NCBI RefSeq assembly: GCF_024385605.1
Contig: NZ_JANFOJ010000003.1
Coordinates: forward strand, 124,001 to 188,000
DNA from: Sporolactobacillus sp. STSJ-5
GTDB lineage: Bacteria > Bacillota > Bacilli > Bacillales > Sporolactobacillaceae
Direction: 5' to 3'
Length of the DNA stretch: 64,000 nt
How positions within the stretch are numbered: position 1 is the first letter of the stretch; every line of letters starts with the position of its first letter. Below, in pieces: positions 1 to 8,220 of this stretch. The notes under the pieces are model-generated. The model saw only the letters and a program-made list of their open reading frames with translations. It made no database searches and had not been told where the DNA came from. The position numbers and the translations under genes were made by a program.

Positions 1-38
1 ATCTTTCCTTCCGTTGCAATATTCTTTAAGTTTTATTT

Positions 39-65
39 GCACGAGTCAATTTTTGGACATCGTGC
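39..65. other. hairpin downstream of larC
   Basis: An inverted repeat (GCACGA-GTC at 39-47 against GAC-a-TCGTGC at 56-65) lies just after the larC stop codon. Neither strand carries the run of T expected of an intrinsic terminator, so the lar transcript may continue past the left edge of the window. The role is unknown. Confidence 0.4.
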
Positions 66-72
66 TCATGGT

Positions 73-1284
73 TTAACTTTTCTGTAATTGAAGAATGCTT
101 TGCCTGGCTGCATCATAAATAGCAGACAGTGGAACCTGTTTTTCTTCAGCAAGATAAGCGCAATCATCAAATTCCGGTGCCCATTTCTCAACGGCATTTC
201 GAGTGGCATGTTTGACATGAATTTGGCCATAGGGTGTTGATAACCGAATAAATTCTCGTTGCATCTTATAGCGCGGACAATGAGAAACGCGTACGCCAAG
301 GGTAGTCGTTTCCTTGAAAATAATTTCTGAGAATTTTTCTTCATCTTCAGGTTTCGCAAGTACAGAGAGTTTAAATGCTGGCCGGTTTTTTTTCATATAT
401 ATTGGTGTATAATAGACGTCCAAAGCCCCTTTACACAGTAAGTGGTTCATCGCGTAGCCAAGCATTTCACCTGTTTGGTTATCAATATTTGCTTCAAGTA
501 GAACGACTTCATCCTGTGTATTTTTCTCTGCTCTTAATTGTTCACCGAGGATACCCCGCAGAGCATTTATTTGACCTGTATCTCGTTTGCCTGTTCCGTA
601 TCCGATTCGTTGAATATCCATCACAGGAATGGTTCCAAAATTGCTGGCGATGGTTTTAATAATGGCCATTCCGGTCGGTGTGATCAGTTCAGTTGCCACA
701 TCGTCTTGAATATAGGGAATCGTTCGGTTGCTTGACGCGAGCATTTGCGCTACGGCAGGAACCGGAACGGGCATTTGACCATGGGCGCAGGTAATGAAGC
801 CATGACCATCGTGCAGTGGCGAGGCATAAGTCTTCTTAATACCCAGTTTTTCTAAACCGATAAATGTGCCGACTATGTCAATAATACTGTCGACTGCGCC
901 AACCTCATGGAAATGCACGTCATCAATTGATTTGCCGTGAACGTGGGCTTCTGCTTGAGCAACTTCTTCAAACACACGTACTGACATCGTCTTGACCCAT
1001 TTGGATAGAGAACTTTCATTGATGATTTCACAGCAGTCTGACAAATTACGATGATGAGCATGGTGATGCTTCATATCATGGGCATCATGAGCAAGTACGA
1101 CATCTACATCACTGCCGCAAATGGCTCCTGTTCGTTTTTTTGAATAGTGAATCGTGTAGTCGCCCATATTCATTTTTTTTAATTCTTCGGTCAGATAGGT
1201 TTCTTCAAGTCCTAAGTCAATGAACATGCCCAAAAGCATATCTCCGCTTATTCCAGAGAAACAGTCTAAGTATAAAACCTTCAT
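73..1284 (-). CDS. larC: LarC, nickel insertion protein for the lactate racemase pincer cofactor
   Basis: LarC is the CTP-dependent cyclometallase that inserts nickel into the pyridinium dithiocarboxylate pincer cofactor of lactate racemase. The protein begins MKVLYLDCFSGISGDM, typical of the family, and has a histidine-rich stretch near residues 66-78 and a conserved HFHEVGAVDSI segment. In Lactobacillus plantarum the gene is split into larC1 and larC2 joined by programmed frameshifting; here one uninterrupted frame of 403 codons covers both parts. I chose the ATG at 1284 because it overlaps the larB stop as ATGA, the usual coupled arrangement; a GTG at 1293 is the alternative. An A8 tract at 386-393 makes an A-AAA-AAC slippery heptamer in frame. 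Confidence 0.93.
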   Translation of the reverse strand: MKVLYLDCFSGISGDMLLGMFIDLGLEETYLTEELKKMNMGDYTIHYSKKRTGAICGSDVDVVLAHDAHDMKHHHAHHRNLSDCCEIINESSLSKWVKTMSVRVFEEVAQAEAHVHGKSIDDVHFHEVGAVDSIIDIVGTFIGLEKLGIKKTYASPLHDGHGFITCAHGQMPVPVPAVAQMLASSNRTIPYIQDDVATELITPTGMAIIKTIASNFGTIPVMDIQRIGYGTGKRDTGQINALRGILGEQLRAEKNTQDEVVLLEANIDNQTGEMLGYAMNHLLCKGALDVYYTPIYMKKNRPAFKLSVLAKPEDEEKFSEIIFKETTTLGVRVSHCPRYKMQREFIRLSTPYGQIHVKHATRNAVEKWAPEFDDCAYLAEEKQVPLSAIYDAARQSILQLQKS

Positions 1285-2051
1285 GATTGACACCCATTCT
1301 TTATTTCTTTTATAATCAAGTTGGCGCTGTATGCGGCACCAAAACCATTATCGATATTGACAACGCTCACGCCGCTGGAACAACTGTTCAGCATGGACAG
1401 CAGGGCAGCAAGACCGTTGAAACTGGAACCGTATCCGACACTTGTCGGAACGGCAATGACCGGATGGTCAACCAAACCTCCGACGACGCTGGCTAATGCA
1501 CCTTCCATACCTGCGATGACGATAATGACATCCGCTTTTCTGATTTTATCAAGCTGAGCGAATAACCGATGAATGCCGGCAACTCCGACGTCATAGATAC
1601 GTTCTACCGAGTTGCCGAATGCTTCAGCAGTTATTGCTGCTTCTTCAGCCACCCCGATGTCCGAGGTTCCGGCAGTGACAACGGCAAGATAATGCGTATT
1701 TGACGTGTTTGTTTTCGACGGATGAATGACGATGCAGCGCGCCTCACGGTAATATACGGCTTCAGGAACAACTTCCAATACTCCTTGATAGTCTTGTTCC
1801 GAAGCGCGTGTTGCAAGAACGGTGTTTCCTGTTCGGGCAAGCACATCGGCAATCTTCTGTGTTTGTTTCACTGTTTTTCCTTCACAATAGATGACCTCAG
1901 GAAATCCGTTGCGAAGCTTGCGATGATGGTCAATTTTGGCAAAGCCGAGATCTTCGAACGGTAATGTTTTTAAATGTCCGGCTGCTTCGTCAAGATCCAT
2001 GGTTCCGTCTTTAACTTGAGACAACAAGGCTCTTAAGTTGTCTTCATACAT
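1281..2051 (-). CDS. larB: LarB, nicotinic acid adenine dinucleotide carboxylase/hydrolase
   Basis: LarB carboxylates the pyridinium ring of nicotinic acid adenine dinucleotide and cleaves the phosphoanhydride, the first step of nickel-pincer cofactor synthesis. The protein is 256 residues with a C-terminal PurE-like (AIR carboxylase) domain. The motif LNSCSSG places Cys224 where the catalytic cysteine of L. plantarum LarB lies, followed by VNIDNGFGAA. It overlaps the 3' end of larE by 8 bases and larC by 4 bases, so larE, larB and larC are probably translationally coupled. Confidence 0.93.
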   Translation of the reverse strand: MYEDNLRALLSQVKDGTMDLDEAAGHLKTLPFEDLGFAKIDHHRKLRNGFPEVIYCEGKTVKQTQKIADVLARTGNTVLATRASEQDYQGVLEVVPEAVYYREARCIVIHPSKTNTSNTHYLAVVTAGTSDIGVAEEAAITAEAFGNSVERIYDVGVAGIHRLFAQLDKIRKADVIIVIAGMEGALASVVGGLVDHPVIAVPTSVGYGSSFNGLAALLSMLNSCSSGVSVVNIDNGFGAAYSANLIIKEIKNGCQS

Positions 2052-2898
2052 GACTACTCATTCTCACTTTGATTTTTGTTTTATTATCTAAGGTTTCATT
2101 TAAACTGCCTCGTCGATAACCTTGCAGATCGAGTGTTGTATAAGCAAATCCAATTTTGCGAAACTGTTCGGCCACGTGGTCCATCACTTCGGTATTAAAG
2201 AAGATCTGGCGTTCCTCCGGTGCAACTTCAATTCTCGCAATATTTCCGTGATGATAACGCACACGCAGATTACGAATATTCATTTCTTTCAAAACCCGTT
2301 CCGCTGCGCTGATTTTCTTTAATTTTTCCTCAGTAATGTGTTCTCCATATTGAACACGTGAAGCAAGACATGCGCTGGCCGGCTTGTTCCATGTCGGCAA
2401 ATGATACATCTTTGAGAAGAAGCGGATATCCTCTTTTGTCATACCCGCTTCCTTGAGCGGACTGACGACACCGATCTCTTTTAGTGCACGCATGCCGGGT
2501 CGAAAATCACCTTTGTCGTCAAGATTAATTCCGGCGGCCAGCCAATGGATGCCTTGTTTTTGCGCTTCTTTGGACATACTGCTGAATTCCATCGCCTTGC
2601 AGTAATAGCAGCGATTTGCTGAGTTGTGCCGAAAATCAGCTCTTTCAAGTTGATTCATTTGAATAATTTTGTAATTGACAGTATTGTTTTTTAGAAACGA
2701 TTTAACATCTTTTAAATCGTCTTCAGTGACTGTCGGTGATTGAATGGTTAGTGCCAAGGCACCATCCTGCAATTCTTCTTGAGCTACTTTTAATAAAAAG
2801 GTACTGTCGACACCGCCGGAGAATGCAATCGCTATTTTCTTGTATCCGTGCAGCAGTGTTTTCAATTTATCTAGTTTAGAAGCTTGCGAGGGCAGCAT
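2044..2898 (-). CDS. larE: LarE, sulfur transferase for the nickel-pincer cofactor
   Basis: LarE is a PP-loop ATP pyrophosphatase family enzyme that adenylates the pyridinium carboxylate and inserts sulfur. The PP-loop SGGVDS is at residues 27-32. Cys177 in PASACLASR corresponds to the sacrificial cysteine of the L. plantarum enzyme. Two further cysteines, Cys97 and Cys100 in NRCYYCK, resemble the three-cysteine arrangement of iron-sulfur LarE proteins, which would recycle sulfur instead of sacrificing a residue (inference). The start at 2898 has AAAGGAG about 8 bases upstream. It sits 54 bases after larA on the same strand. Confidence 0.92.
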   Translation of the reverse strand: MLPSQASKLDKLKTLLHGYKKIAIAFSGGVDSTFLLKVAQEELQDGALALTIQSPTVTEDDLKDVKSFLKNNTVNYKIIQMNQLERADFRHNSANRCYYCKAMEFSSMSKEAQKQGIHWLAAGINLDDKGDFRPGMRALKEIGVVSPLKEAGMTKEDIRFFSKMYHLPTWNKPASACLASRVQYGEHITEEKLKKISAAERVLKEMNIRNLRVRYHHGNIARIEVAPEERQIFFNTEVMDHVAEQFRKIGFAYTTLDLQGYRRGSLNETLDNKTKIKVRMSSHV

Positions 2899-2952
2899 AA
2901 GTTCAGCTCCTTTAATGAATCAATGAATATCTGTTTCTGAAACATCCACCGT

Positions 2953-4227
2953 TTATTTCACAATAACCCCAAGACCATCTGGTATAACGGTTACTTTTGC
3001 ATCTTTTCCCTTAAGAGCAAATGCTTTTTTCATTGCTTCGTCCAGAGTAAGGGCAAGTTCCATATGCATCGACGTAATCAGGTTCGGATCAACGAGATCA
3101 GATACAATAATAACATGGTGTCTGGAGAGAATTCGTGCTAAAATTTGCGAAGTCCATTGATCTGGAACGGTTTCCTGACGAGCCGTATGCGTGGCTTTTT
3201 CAAGAAATTCTGCCGGATCATCGACATCTGCGATATTGTGATAGAATCCTTCACCGCCATGTCCGTCAGCACAGCCCGCAACCATAATAATGATTCCGCC
3301 TTCGTTGTTTGTAGCTTCTGCTGCGGTCATTCCTTTGACTGCTTGGTAAATATTCTGATCGAGAGGATAGCCGCCATTTGTGACTACGGCAATATCACTT
3401 GGAATCTTTTTCACTTCGGCCATCTGTTCAACGAACTGACAGCCCGTTTTGTGTGCTTCTTCCAGATCCCCAGCGAAGCTTTTGATCACCTGTTTATTCT
3501 CATTTAGAACGACGTTAAGAATGAATTTTAGACCAGCCGTTCTTGCCGCATAGAGCATATCCTTATGAATCGGATTATGATGAAGATTGCCTGTACGCGC
3601 CTTGTCTGAATCAATGAATTCACCGCAGTGGTTGGCCATGATCGTTTTGTACGATGCAATGCCGGGAAGCACCGACTTGCGTCCGCCGGAGAATCCTGCA
3701 AAAAAATGCGATTCAATGAATCCTTCAGCAATCAGTAAATCAGCTTCGATTGCTGCTTTGTTCACGATACAAGGGCCGCCGGAAGGAAGGGTACCAATTT
3801 TAATCATTGATTCGTCATCGGTGGACACGTGCATCACGATTTGTTCTTCCGCAACAATACGTTCTCCATATTTATTGACAAGTTCTTCGTGAGTGGAAGG
3901 CCGATGAAATCCGGTTGCAACAAGTATTTTGATCTCTGCGTGCGGTTCAACTGAACGGATGCGGCGCAAAAGGATTGGCATTGTAATTTTTGATGGAACT
4001 GGTCGCGTGTGATCAGAGCTGATCACAACAATCTTTTTCTTGCCTTTCACCAAACTTTCCAATTTTGGAGAACCAATCGGATGATCAAGTGAAGCTTCAA
4101 CAATTTCTGATTCTGATTGATTGCCTTGATTTTTTTCGGTATCTGATTTGAGAATGCCGGCTAAATGATTTTCATCAATTGATAAATTGAGTTGTTTTTT
4201 GTCATAAGGTAATTTTATCGTTGGCAT
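2953..4227 (-). CDS. larA: LarA, nickel-pincer lactate racemase
   Basis: LarA interconverts D- and L-lactate by hydride transfer to a covalently bound nickel-pincer nucleotide. I chose the ATG at 4227 over the in-frame ATG at 4236 because AGAGGG abuts the latter but lies 9 bases before the former. With this start the protein is 424 residues and the key residues fall at the numbers known in L. plantarum: His108 (ATGFHRP) and His174 (ESHFF) for catalysis, Lys184 (SGGRK) for cofactor attachment, His200 (ANH) as nickel ligand, and the SSDHTRP loop (Asp72, Arg75). It heads the larA-larE-larB-larC cluster. It could act on another 2-hydroxyacid, but the neighbouring LarD-like channel favours lactate. 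Confidence 0.93.
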   Translation of the reverse strand: MPTIKLPYDKKQLNLSIDENHLAGILKSDTEKNQGNQSESEIVEASLDHPIGSPKLESLVKGKKKIVVISSDHTRPVPSKITMPILLRRIRSVEPHAEIKILVATGFHRPSTHEELVNKYGERIVAEEQIVMHVSTDDESMIKIGTLPSGGPCIVNKAAIEADLLIAEGFIESHFFAGFSGGRKSVLPGIASYKTIMANHCGEFIDSDKARTGNLHHNPIHKDMLYAARTAGLKFILNVVLNENKQVIKSFAGDLEEAHKTGCQFVEQMAEVKKIPSDIAVVTNGGYPLDQNIYQAVKGMTAAEATNNEGGIIIMVAGCADGHGGEGFYHNIADVDDPAEFLEKATHTARQETVPDQWTSQILARILSRHHVIIVSDLVDPNLITSMHMELALTLDEAMKKAFALKGKDAKVTVIPDGLGVIVK

Positions 4228-4256
4228 TACGTTCATCCCTCTTTAGAGTTCGCTAT

Positions 4257-4270
4257 GGAATGCGCATTCC
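4257..4270. promoter_or_regulatory. perfect 14-bp palindrome in the larA leader
   Basis: GGAATGCGCATTCC is a perfect palindrome ending 30 bases before the larA start codon. Its position fits an operator or a short hairpin in the 5' untranslated region. No known regulator of lar genes recognises this sequence as far as I can say, so its function is open. Confidence 0.4.
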
Positions 4271-4392
4271 GTAGTTTTGCTTGACTTAAGAGCTCATAAA
4301 GAAGCATACACAGACTTTTAGGTTTTGTATAACAAATATAAAAGATGACAGTTATAAGAAAAAATGATGACAAGCTGTGAAGGAGGGTGAAA

Positions 4393-4449
4393 ATGAGTGT
4401 ATTAGAAAAGAAAATGAGAGAGTTTTTCGATGGGGGAAACTTGCAATGA
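4393..4449 (+). CDS. possible 18-residue peptide divergent from larA
   Basis: An ATG with a strong AGGAGG ribosome site 6 bases upstream opens an 18-codon frame (starts MSVLEKKMREFFDGG, ends TGA at 4447-4449). It lies in the gap between the LysR gene and larA but on the opposite strand. The product is not recognised. It may be a genuine small peptide, a decayed gene end, or chance; only the ribosome site supports it. Confidence 0.3.
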   Translation: MSVLEKKMREFFDGGNLQ

Positions 4450-4497
4450 TCGCTGCGAAGAATCAAAAAGTGAGGTCTTGATAATGAGACAGAATTG

Positions 4498-5412
4498 TCA
4501 TTCCATCCGAAAGGCTTTATTGAGTTTAATAACGTAATCAATAAACAGCTTCATTACTTCATATTTGGGGTTCTCTTTTTTGTATAAGAGATAGGTTTTC
4601 AAATCAAGAATCGGGTCGATTGCATATTGCATTCCCGGCTCCTTATTTTCTTGCAGAGCTGTAAGCAAGCGTTCAGGAAGCAGAGCACCCGAATTATTCT
4701 CTTTGCAATAATTCACAATGGCATAAGGCGTGGATAACTGAACTGTTGCTTTAGGTTCGGCATGGGCATTGTCGATTAGATAGTTGTCAGTAAGGCTGCT
4801 CATCAAATAATGTGTCGGGTATTTGACAAACGGGTATTGTAAAATCGTTTTGGCAGTAATTTTTTTCCCGGAAAAAGATAGATTTGGTGCGTAATAGACA
4901 ATTCGATCCAATCTGAAAAAGGCTTTATCATAGGCACCTAACTGCATATCTGGCGAGAGAAATGTAGAGGCAATATCAATGCGTCCATTTTCCAAAGAAT
5001 GAATCAAATTACTTTTTTCCATACTGTAAACGGTAATGAAAATATTAGAATATTTTTGATGGAAATAGGCAGCATGCTGATTCATGAGCACGTCACCCAA
5101 TGAGGTCAGAACGCCAACTTTCAGTTCAAGTGGTTTTTTGCCGGTTACCTGTTGCACGTCGTAAATGGCCGATTTTAAATTCGGAAGAATTTCATTTATT
5201 TTTCGATAAAAGAATTCTCCTTCCGGAGTGAGTTTACTGCCTCGATTAGAGCGTTCAATCAACTTAACGCCTATGATTTGTTCTAGCTTTTTCATTTGAA
5301 AGCTGAACGCTGATTGAGTCACTTTAGCCTCTTTAGCTGCTAGAGAAAAATTTTTAAATCGACCGTATATCAGAAAATCCTCAAGTTCTGTAATGCTTGG
5401 CATGTCCACCAT
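4498..5412 (-). CDS. LysR-family transcriptional regulator, candidate regulator of lar genes
   Basis: A 304-residue LysR-type regulator: the N-terminal winged helix-turn-helix (about residues 5-65, with AAKEAKVTQSAFSFQMKKLE as recognition region) is followed by an effector-binding periplasmic-protein-like domain. In the start region MVDMPSITELEDF, the internal Met4 is an alternative start. It lies upstream of larA on the same strand, 270 bases away. Lar operons of lactobacilli are controlled by the Crp-Fnr protein LarR, which is absent here, so this protein is a natural candidate for lactate sensing; that is inference from position only. Confidence 0.85.
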   Translation of the reverse strand: MVDMPSITELEDFLIYGRFKNFSLAAKEAKVTQSAFSFQMKKLEQIIGVKLIERSNRGSKLTPEGEFFYRKINEILPNLKSAIYDVQQVTGKKPLELKVGVLTSLGDVLMNQHAAYFHQKYSNIFITVYSMEKSNLIHSLENGRIDIASTFLSPDMQLGAYDKAFFRLDRIVYYAPNLSFSGKKITAKTILQYPFVKYPTHYLMSSLTDNYLIDNAHAEPKATVQLSTPYAIVNYCKENNSGALLPERLLTALQENKEPGMQYAIDPILDLKTYLLYKKENPKYEVMKLFIDYVIKLNKAFRME

Positions 5413-5843
5413 ATTTTTACACCTCTAATCTGTTTGGAATTATTGCGATACATGAATAGTTTTAAATCAACTGAACAAATTCGTTTCCAATCACTCGAAT
5501 AAGTGTACGCTGAAGATAATTTGTTTGTAAAGATATTTCGGAAGAAGTGACACTCCGTAAATGTGAAATGAATCGTGATTCGAAAATCATTAAATATAAG
5601 TAGAAACTCGGCTGTTTGTTACAATTCCAGCACAATATTGTGAATTAAATAGCAAGAAAAATATACATTTTAAGTAACATTTTAATAATAAATTTTTTGG
5701 ATCCTTACATGTTTCAGTACGCTACACATAGGTTAGTATCTATTTTTCATTGGTAAAACGAGCGCAAGATGAGTTATAAATTTAGAAATTAGTGGAACAA
5801 ACATTATAAATTTACACCGATTATATTGAAATGATCTTGATAA
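5413..5843. other. AT-rich gene-free interval upstream of the LysR gene
   Basis: About 430 bases of strongly AT-rich DNA separate the LysR gene from the LarD-like channel gene. I see no open frame with a convincing ribosome site. It presumably holds the LysR promoter and leader; I could not single out a promoter with confidence. Confidence 0.5.
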
Positions 5844-5884
5844 ATAAAAAAACTGGAAGAGCACAATATAGGACTCTTCCAGTC
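5844..5884 (-). terminator. intrinsic terminator of the channel gene
   Basis: The 10-base inverted repeat ACTGGAAGAG (5852-5861) / CTCTTCCAGT (5874-5883) is followed on the minus strand by a run of seven T (5845-5851). It ends the transcript of the MIP channel gene. Confidence 0.85.
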
Positions 5885-5909
5885 TTACGTTTTTTAATTG
5901 ATTTAAAAT

Positions 5910-6620
5910 TTACAGTCCGAGGAATCCGCGAGCGAATAATGCGGCACAAGCTGCACCGAGGAATGGTGCGATACCTGGGACAATAATACCGTATTGCCAA
6001 TCGTTGTTTGCTTTTCCACCTGGAATCGGCAAAATGGCATGGGCAATACGTGGGCCCATGTCTCGAGCGAGGTTCATGGCGAATCCGGTAGGACCGCCCA
6101 TGCCCATGCCGATGGCCCATACAAGAAGACCAACGCCGATCGGCACGATGCCCGGAGTTTTAATCGAAGCAATTGCTAAGATTGCGGTAATAAAGATAAA
6201 CGTATCAATAAATTCGACAAAGAAGTTGCGCGGTAAATTGCGCACATTTGGGTTTGTTGAAAAGATGTTGCGAATCTTTACACGGTCGAGTTCTTTGGAT
6301 GCATTGAATTGATCGTAATAAGCGATAAAAACAACGATGGAACCGAAAATACCGCCGAGCACTTCTGCGATACTTAATGGGATAACGTTTGCCCATGGAA
6401 TATTGCCTAATATTGCCTGTGCGACAACCATCGCAGGATTGATGCTGACATCTCCGAAGATAAATAATGAGATGGTGATACCGAAACCCCAAGTTGTAAT
6501 GGCGAAAATGTGACCGGAGTTCTGATATTTCGATGTCTTCAGCACCTCACAGCAGTGTACACCGACACCAAAAATAATCATTAACGCCGTTCCCAAAAAT
6601 TCCGCGATTAACTGATGCAT
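5910..6620 (-). CDS. larD: MIP-family channel, probable lactate/glycerol facilitator (LarD-like)
   Basis: A six-helix aquaglyceroporin of 236 residues. The first pore motif is a canonical NPA at residues 61-63 (SINPAM); the second is altered to NLARD (183-187) instead of NPARD. LarD in lactobacilli is a channel of this family that passes lactic acid, and proximity to larA suggests the same role, although a glycerol facilitator (GlpF) cannot be excluded from sequence. I chose the ATG at 6620 because AGGGGG lies inside the longer frame that starts at 6641 and is correctly spaced from 6620. It has its own terminator and a likely catabolite-repression site upstream. Confidence 0.8.
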   Translation of the reverse strand: MHQLIAEFLGTALMIIFGVGVHCCEVLKTSKYQNSGHIFAITTWGFGITISLFIFGDVSINPAMVVAQAILGNIPWANVIPLSIAEVLGGIFGSIVVFIAYYDQFNASKELDRVKIRNIFSTNPNVRNLPRNFFVEFIDTFIFITAILAIASIKTPGIVPIGVGLLVWAIGMGMGGPTGFAMNLARDMGPRIAHAILPIPGGKANNDWQYGIIVPGIAPFLGAACAALFARGFLGL

Positions 6621-6722
6621 TGATTCATTTTCCCCCTGCAATTTGTTTTAACAGGAAGAGTATAAAAGGAATGCAAGTCTATTTCTTTTCCATTTCTCGG
6701 ATTAATTTTTGCCGTTTTTCAT

Positions 6723-6737
6723 TGCATACGTTTACAA
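6723..6737. promoter_or_regulatory. candidate cre (CcpA) site upstream of the channel gene
   Basis: The minus-strand sequence TTGTAAACGTATGCA matches the consensus WTGNAANCGNWNNCW at every fixed position. It lies about 105 bases upstream of the channel start, a usual place for carbon catabolite control. Confidence 0.55.
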
Positions 6738-6797
6738 AATGCAAATTTGTTGACTTCTAGAATTTGGGTTGACATTTATCAAGAAAATAGCTTGCTC

Positions 6798-6809
6798 TTA
6801 ACGCGTTAA
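6798..6809. promoter_or_regulatory. 12-bp palindrome TTAACGCGTTAA between larD and the AraC gene
   Basis: A perfect palindrome sits in the divergent 311-base intergenic region, about 120 bases before the AraC-family start codon. A TTGACA hexamer lies shortly upstream at 6770-6775. The site could be an operator for either gene; no regulator is identified. Confidence 0.35.
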
Positions 6810-6931
6810 CTTACATTATCTGATATACTACCAAATGACAGGTTTTTTAAATGAATCAATTGATATAAAGGTATGAAAGACGGCCATTCGTCAACCGGAA
6901 CAGACAAAACGATGACAGGAGGTTCAGCTCA

Positions 6932-7645
6932 TTGGAAGACATCTATTTTTACTTTATGTCATTCAGCCAAGAACAACACTACTGCAGCACTACACATTGT
7001 AAAATTGTGATTCCAATTTATGGATATACGGCTATCGTAACTCAATCCGGCGAAAGAAGAATTAATAGTTCTCAATTTTGTTTGCTGCCTGTCGGTTTTT
7101 CTTATTCTCTCTGTTCAGCTGAGTCAAATGAAAGTCTTGTGATTGAAATTCCCGGACGTTACATCCGTGAAAATTTGCGCAATCAATTAGATGAACAAAA
7201 TGAATTAATTTGGGATTTGAGCATCATCTGGCAATCAATTAAGGATTTGCTCATTCACGAAGTAATGCAGGAAAATCATGATGAGGCTGTTTTATTGCTC
7301 AATTACTGGTTTCATAAAATAGCGGAAAAGCCTGCAAGTGTATCCATAAGGTTCATTCATCAGCATTATTCAGAAAAGATTGACGTGAAGTCGCTTGCGG
7401 AGATGGAGCATTATACACCATCTTATTATTGCGATTGGTTTAAGCGCAAAATGAAGATGACTCCACTTGAATATATCCATTTTCTTCGTATTCATCGTGC
7501 GAAGGAACTGCTTGGCAATTCAAAATTGAGTGTACTGACGATCTCCTATCAATTAGGCTATGAATACAATGCTTCGTTTACTAAAATGTTTAAAAAATAT
7601 GAACGGTGCTCTCCTTCGGAGTATCGTGCGGAGAAGCTTTCTTAA
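6932..7645 (+). CDS. AraC-family transcriptional regulator
   Basis: A 237-residue regulator with an N-terminal cupin-like sensing part and a C-terminal pair of AraC helix-turn-helix motifs (about residues 140-232; DVKSLAEMEHYTPSYYCDWF and LTISYQLGYEYNASFTKMFK). The start is TTG, decided by CAGGAGG at 6917-6923 nine bases upstream. It is divergent from the LarD-like channel and separated from the following thioesterase by about 100 bases. AraC proteins of this layout usually respond to small metabolites; the ligand is not predictable here. Confidence 0.85.
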   Translation: MEDIYFYFMSFSQEQHYCSTTHCKIVIPIYGYTAIVTQSGERRINSSQFCLLPVGFSYSLCSAESNESLVIEIPGRYIRENLRNQLDEQNELIWDLSIIWQSIKDLLIHEVMQENHDEAVLLLNYWFHKIAEKPASVSIRFIHQHYSEKIDVKSLAEMEHYTPSYYCDWFKRKMKMTPLEYIHFLRIHRAKELLGNSKLSVLTISYQLGYEYNASFTKMFKKYERCSPSEYRAEKLS

Positions 7646-7749
7646 GGCCAAATCGAGATTTGGAAAGACGGATCGGACGCTCAGGCAAGCTCAGTTGTGG
7701 TACACTAGTTCCCAGAGAATGATTAATCGGAAATCATGGGGGCTTATGA

Positions 7750-8187
7750 ATGATTACTACAAAACTTCCGGTACGTTTTGTCGACTGCGACGCTATGGGT
7801 CATGTTAACAATGCAGTCTACTATACTTACTTTGAAGAGGGGAAACGTGAAATCTTCCGCTGGTTTACGCCGAGCATGGATTTGAGTGACTGGCGCGTGA
7901 TTGTTGCTTCGACACACTGTGATTACATTCAAGAAATCAACTATGACGAAGAAATAACCGTTTACACATGGATCAGCACGATTTCCCGATCTAGTTTTGA
8001 TGTGGAACATGCAATTGCGGGACCAAGCGGTAATTGGCACGCACGAGGCCGCGTAACGCTCATCGGTTATGATTATAAAACCAAGCAAGTTGTCCCGCTG
8101 ACCGAGGCGATCAAGGGAATTCTGAAGCAGCATCAAGATGCTCCTGAAGGTGTTCCTGCGTTAAGACAGATTCGTATTAACGAATAG
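7750..8187 (+). CDS. hotdog-fold acyl-CoA thioesterase
   Basis: A 145-residue protein of the 4-hydroxybenzoyl-CoA thioesterase / YbgC-like hotdog family. The N-terminal motif FVDCDAMGHVNNAVY (residues 10-24) is the family signature and contains the conserved aspartate and histidine. It probably hydrolyses an acyl-CoA; the substrate cannot be deduced. It is monocistronic, ending at a strong bidirectional terminator shared with the convergent cardiolipin synthase gene. Confidence 0.87.
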   Translation: MITTKLPVRFVDCDAMGHVNNAVYYTYFEEGKREIFRWFTPSMDLSDWRVIVASTHCDYIQEINYDEEITVYTWISTISRSSFDVEHAIAGPSGNWHARGRVTLIGYDYKTKQVVPLTEAIKGILKQHQDAPEGVPALRQIRINE

Positions 8188-8220
8188 ACGAAAGAATAAA
8201 TGAAATGCAATAAAATAAAA

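Noticed and set aside
4233-4541. Minus-strand frame of 102 codons between the LysR gene and larA
   Set aside because: It overlaps both genes' ends in another frame and its predicted protein is low-complexity from AT-rich DNA.
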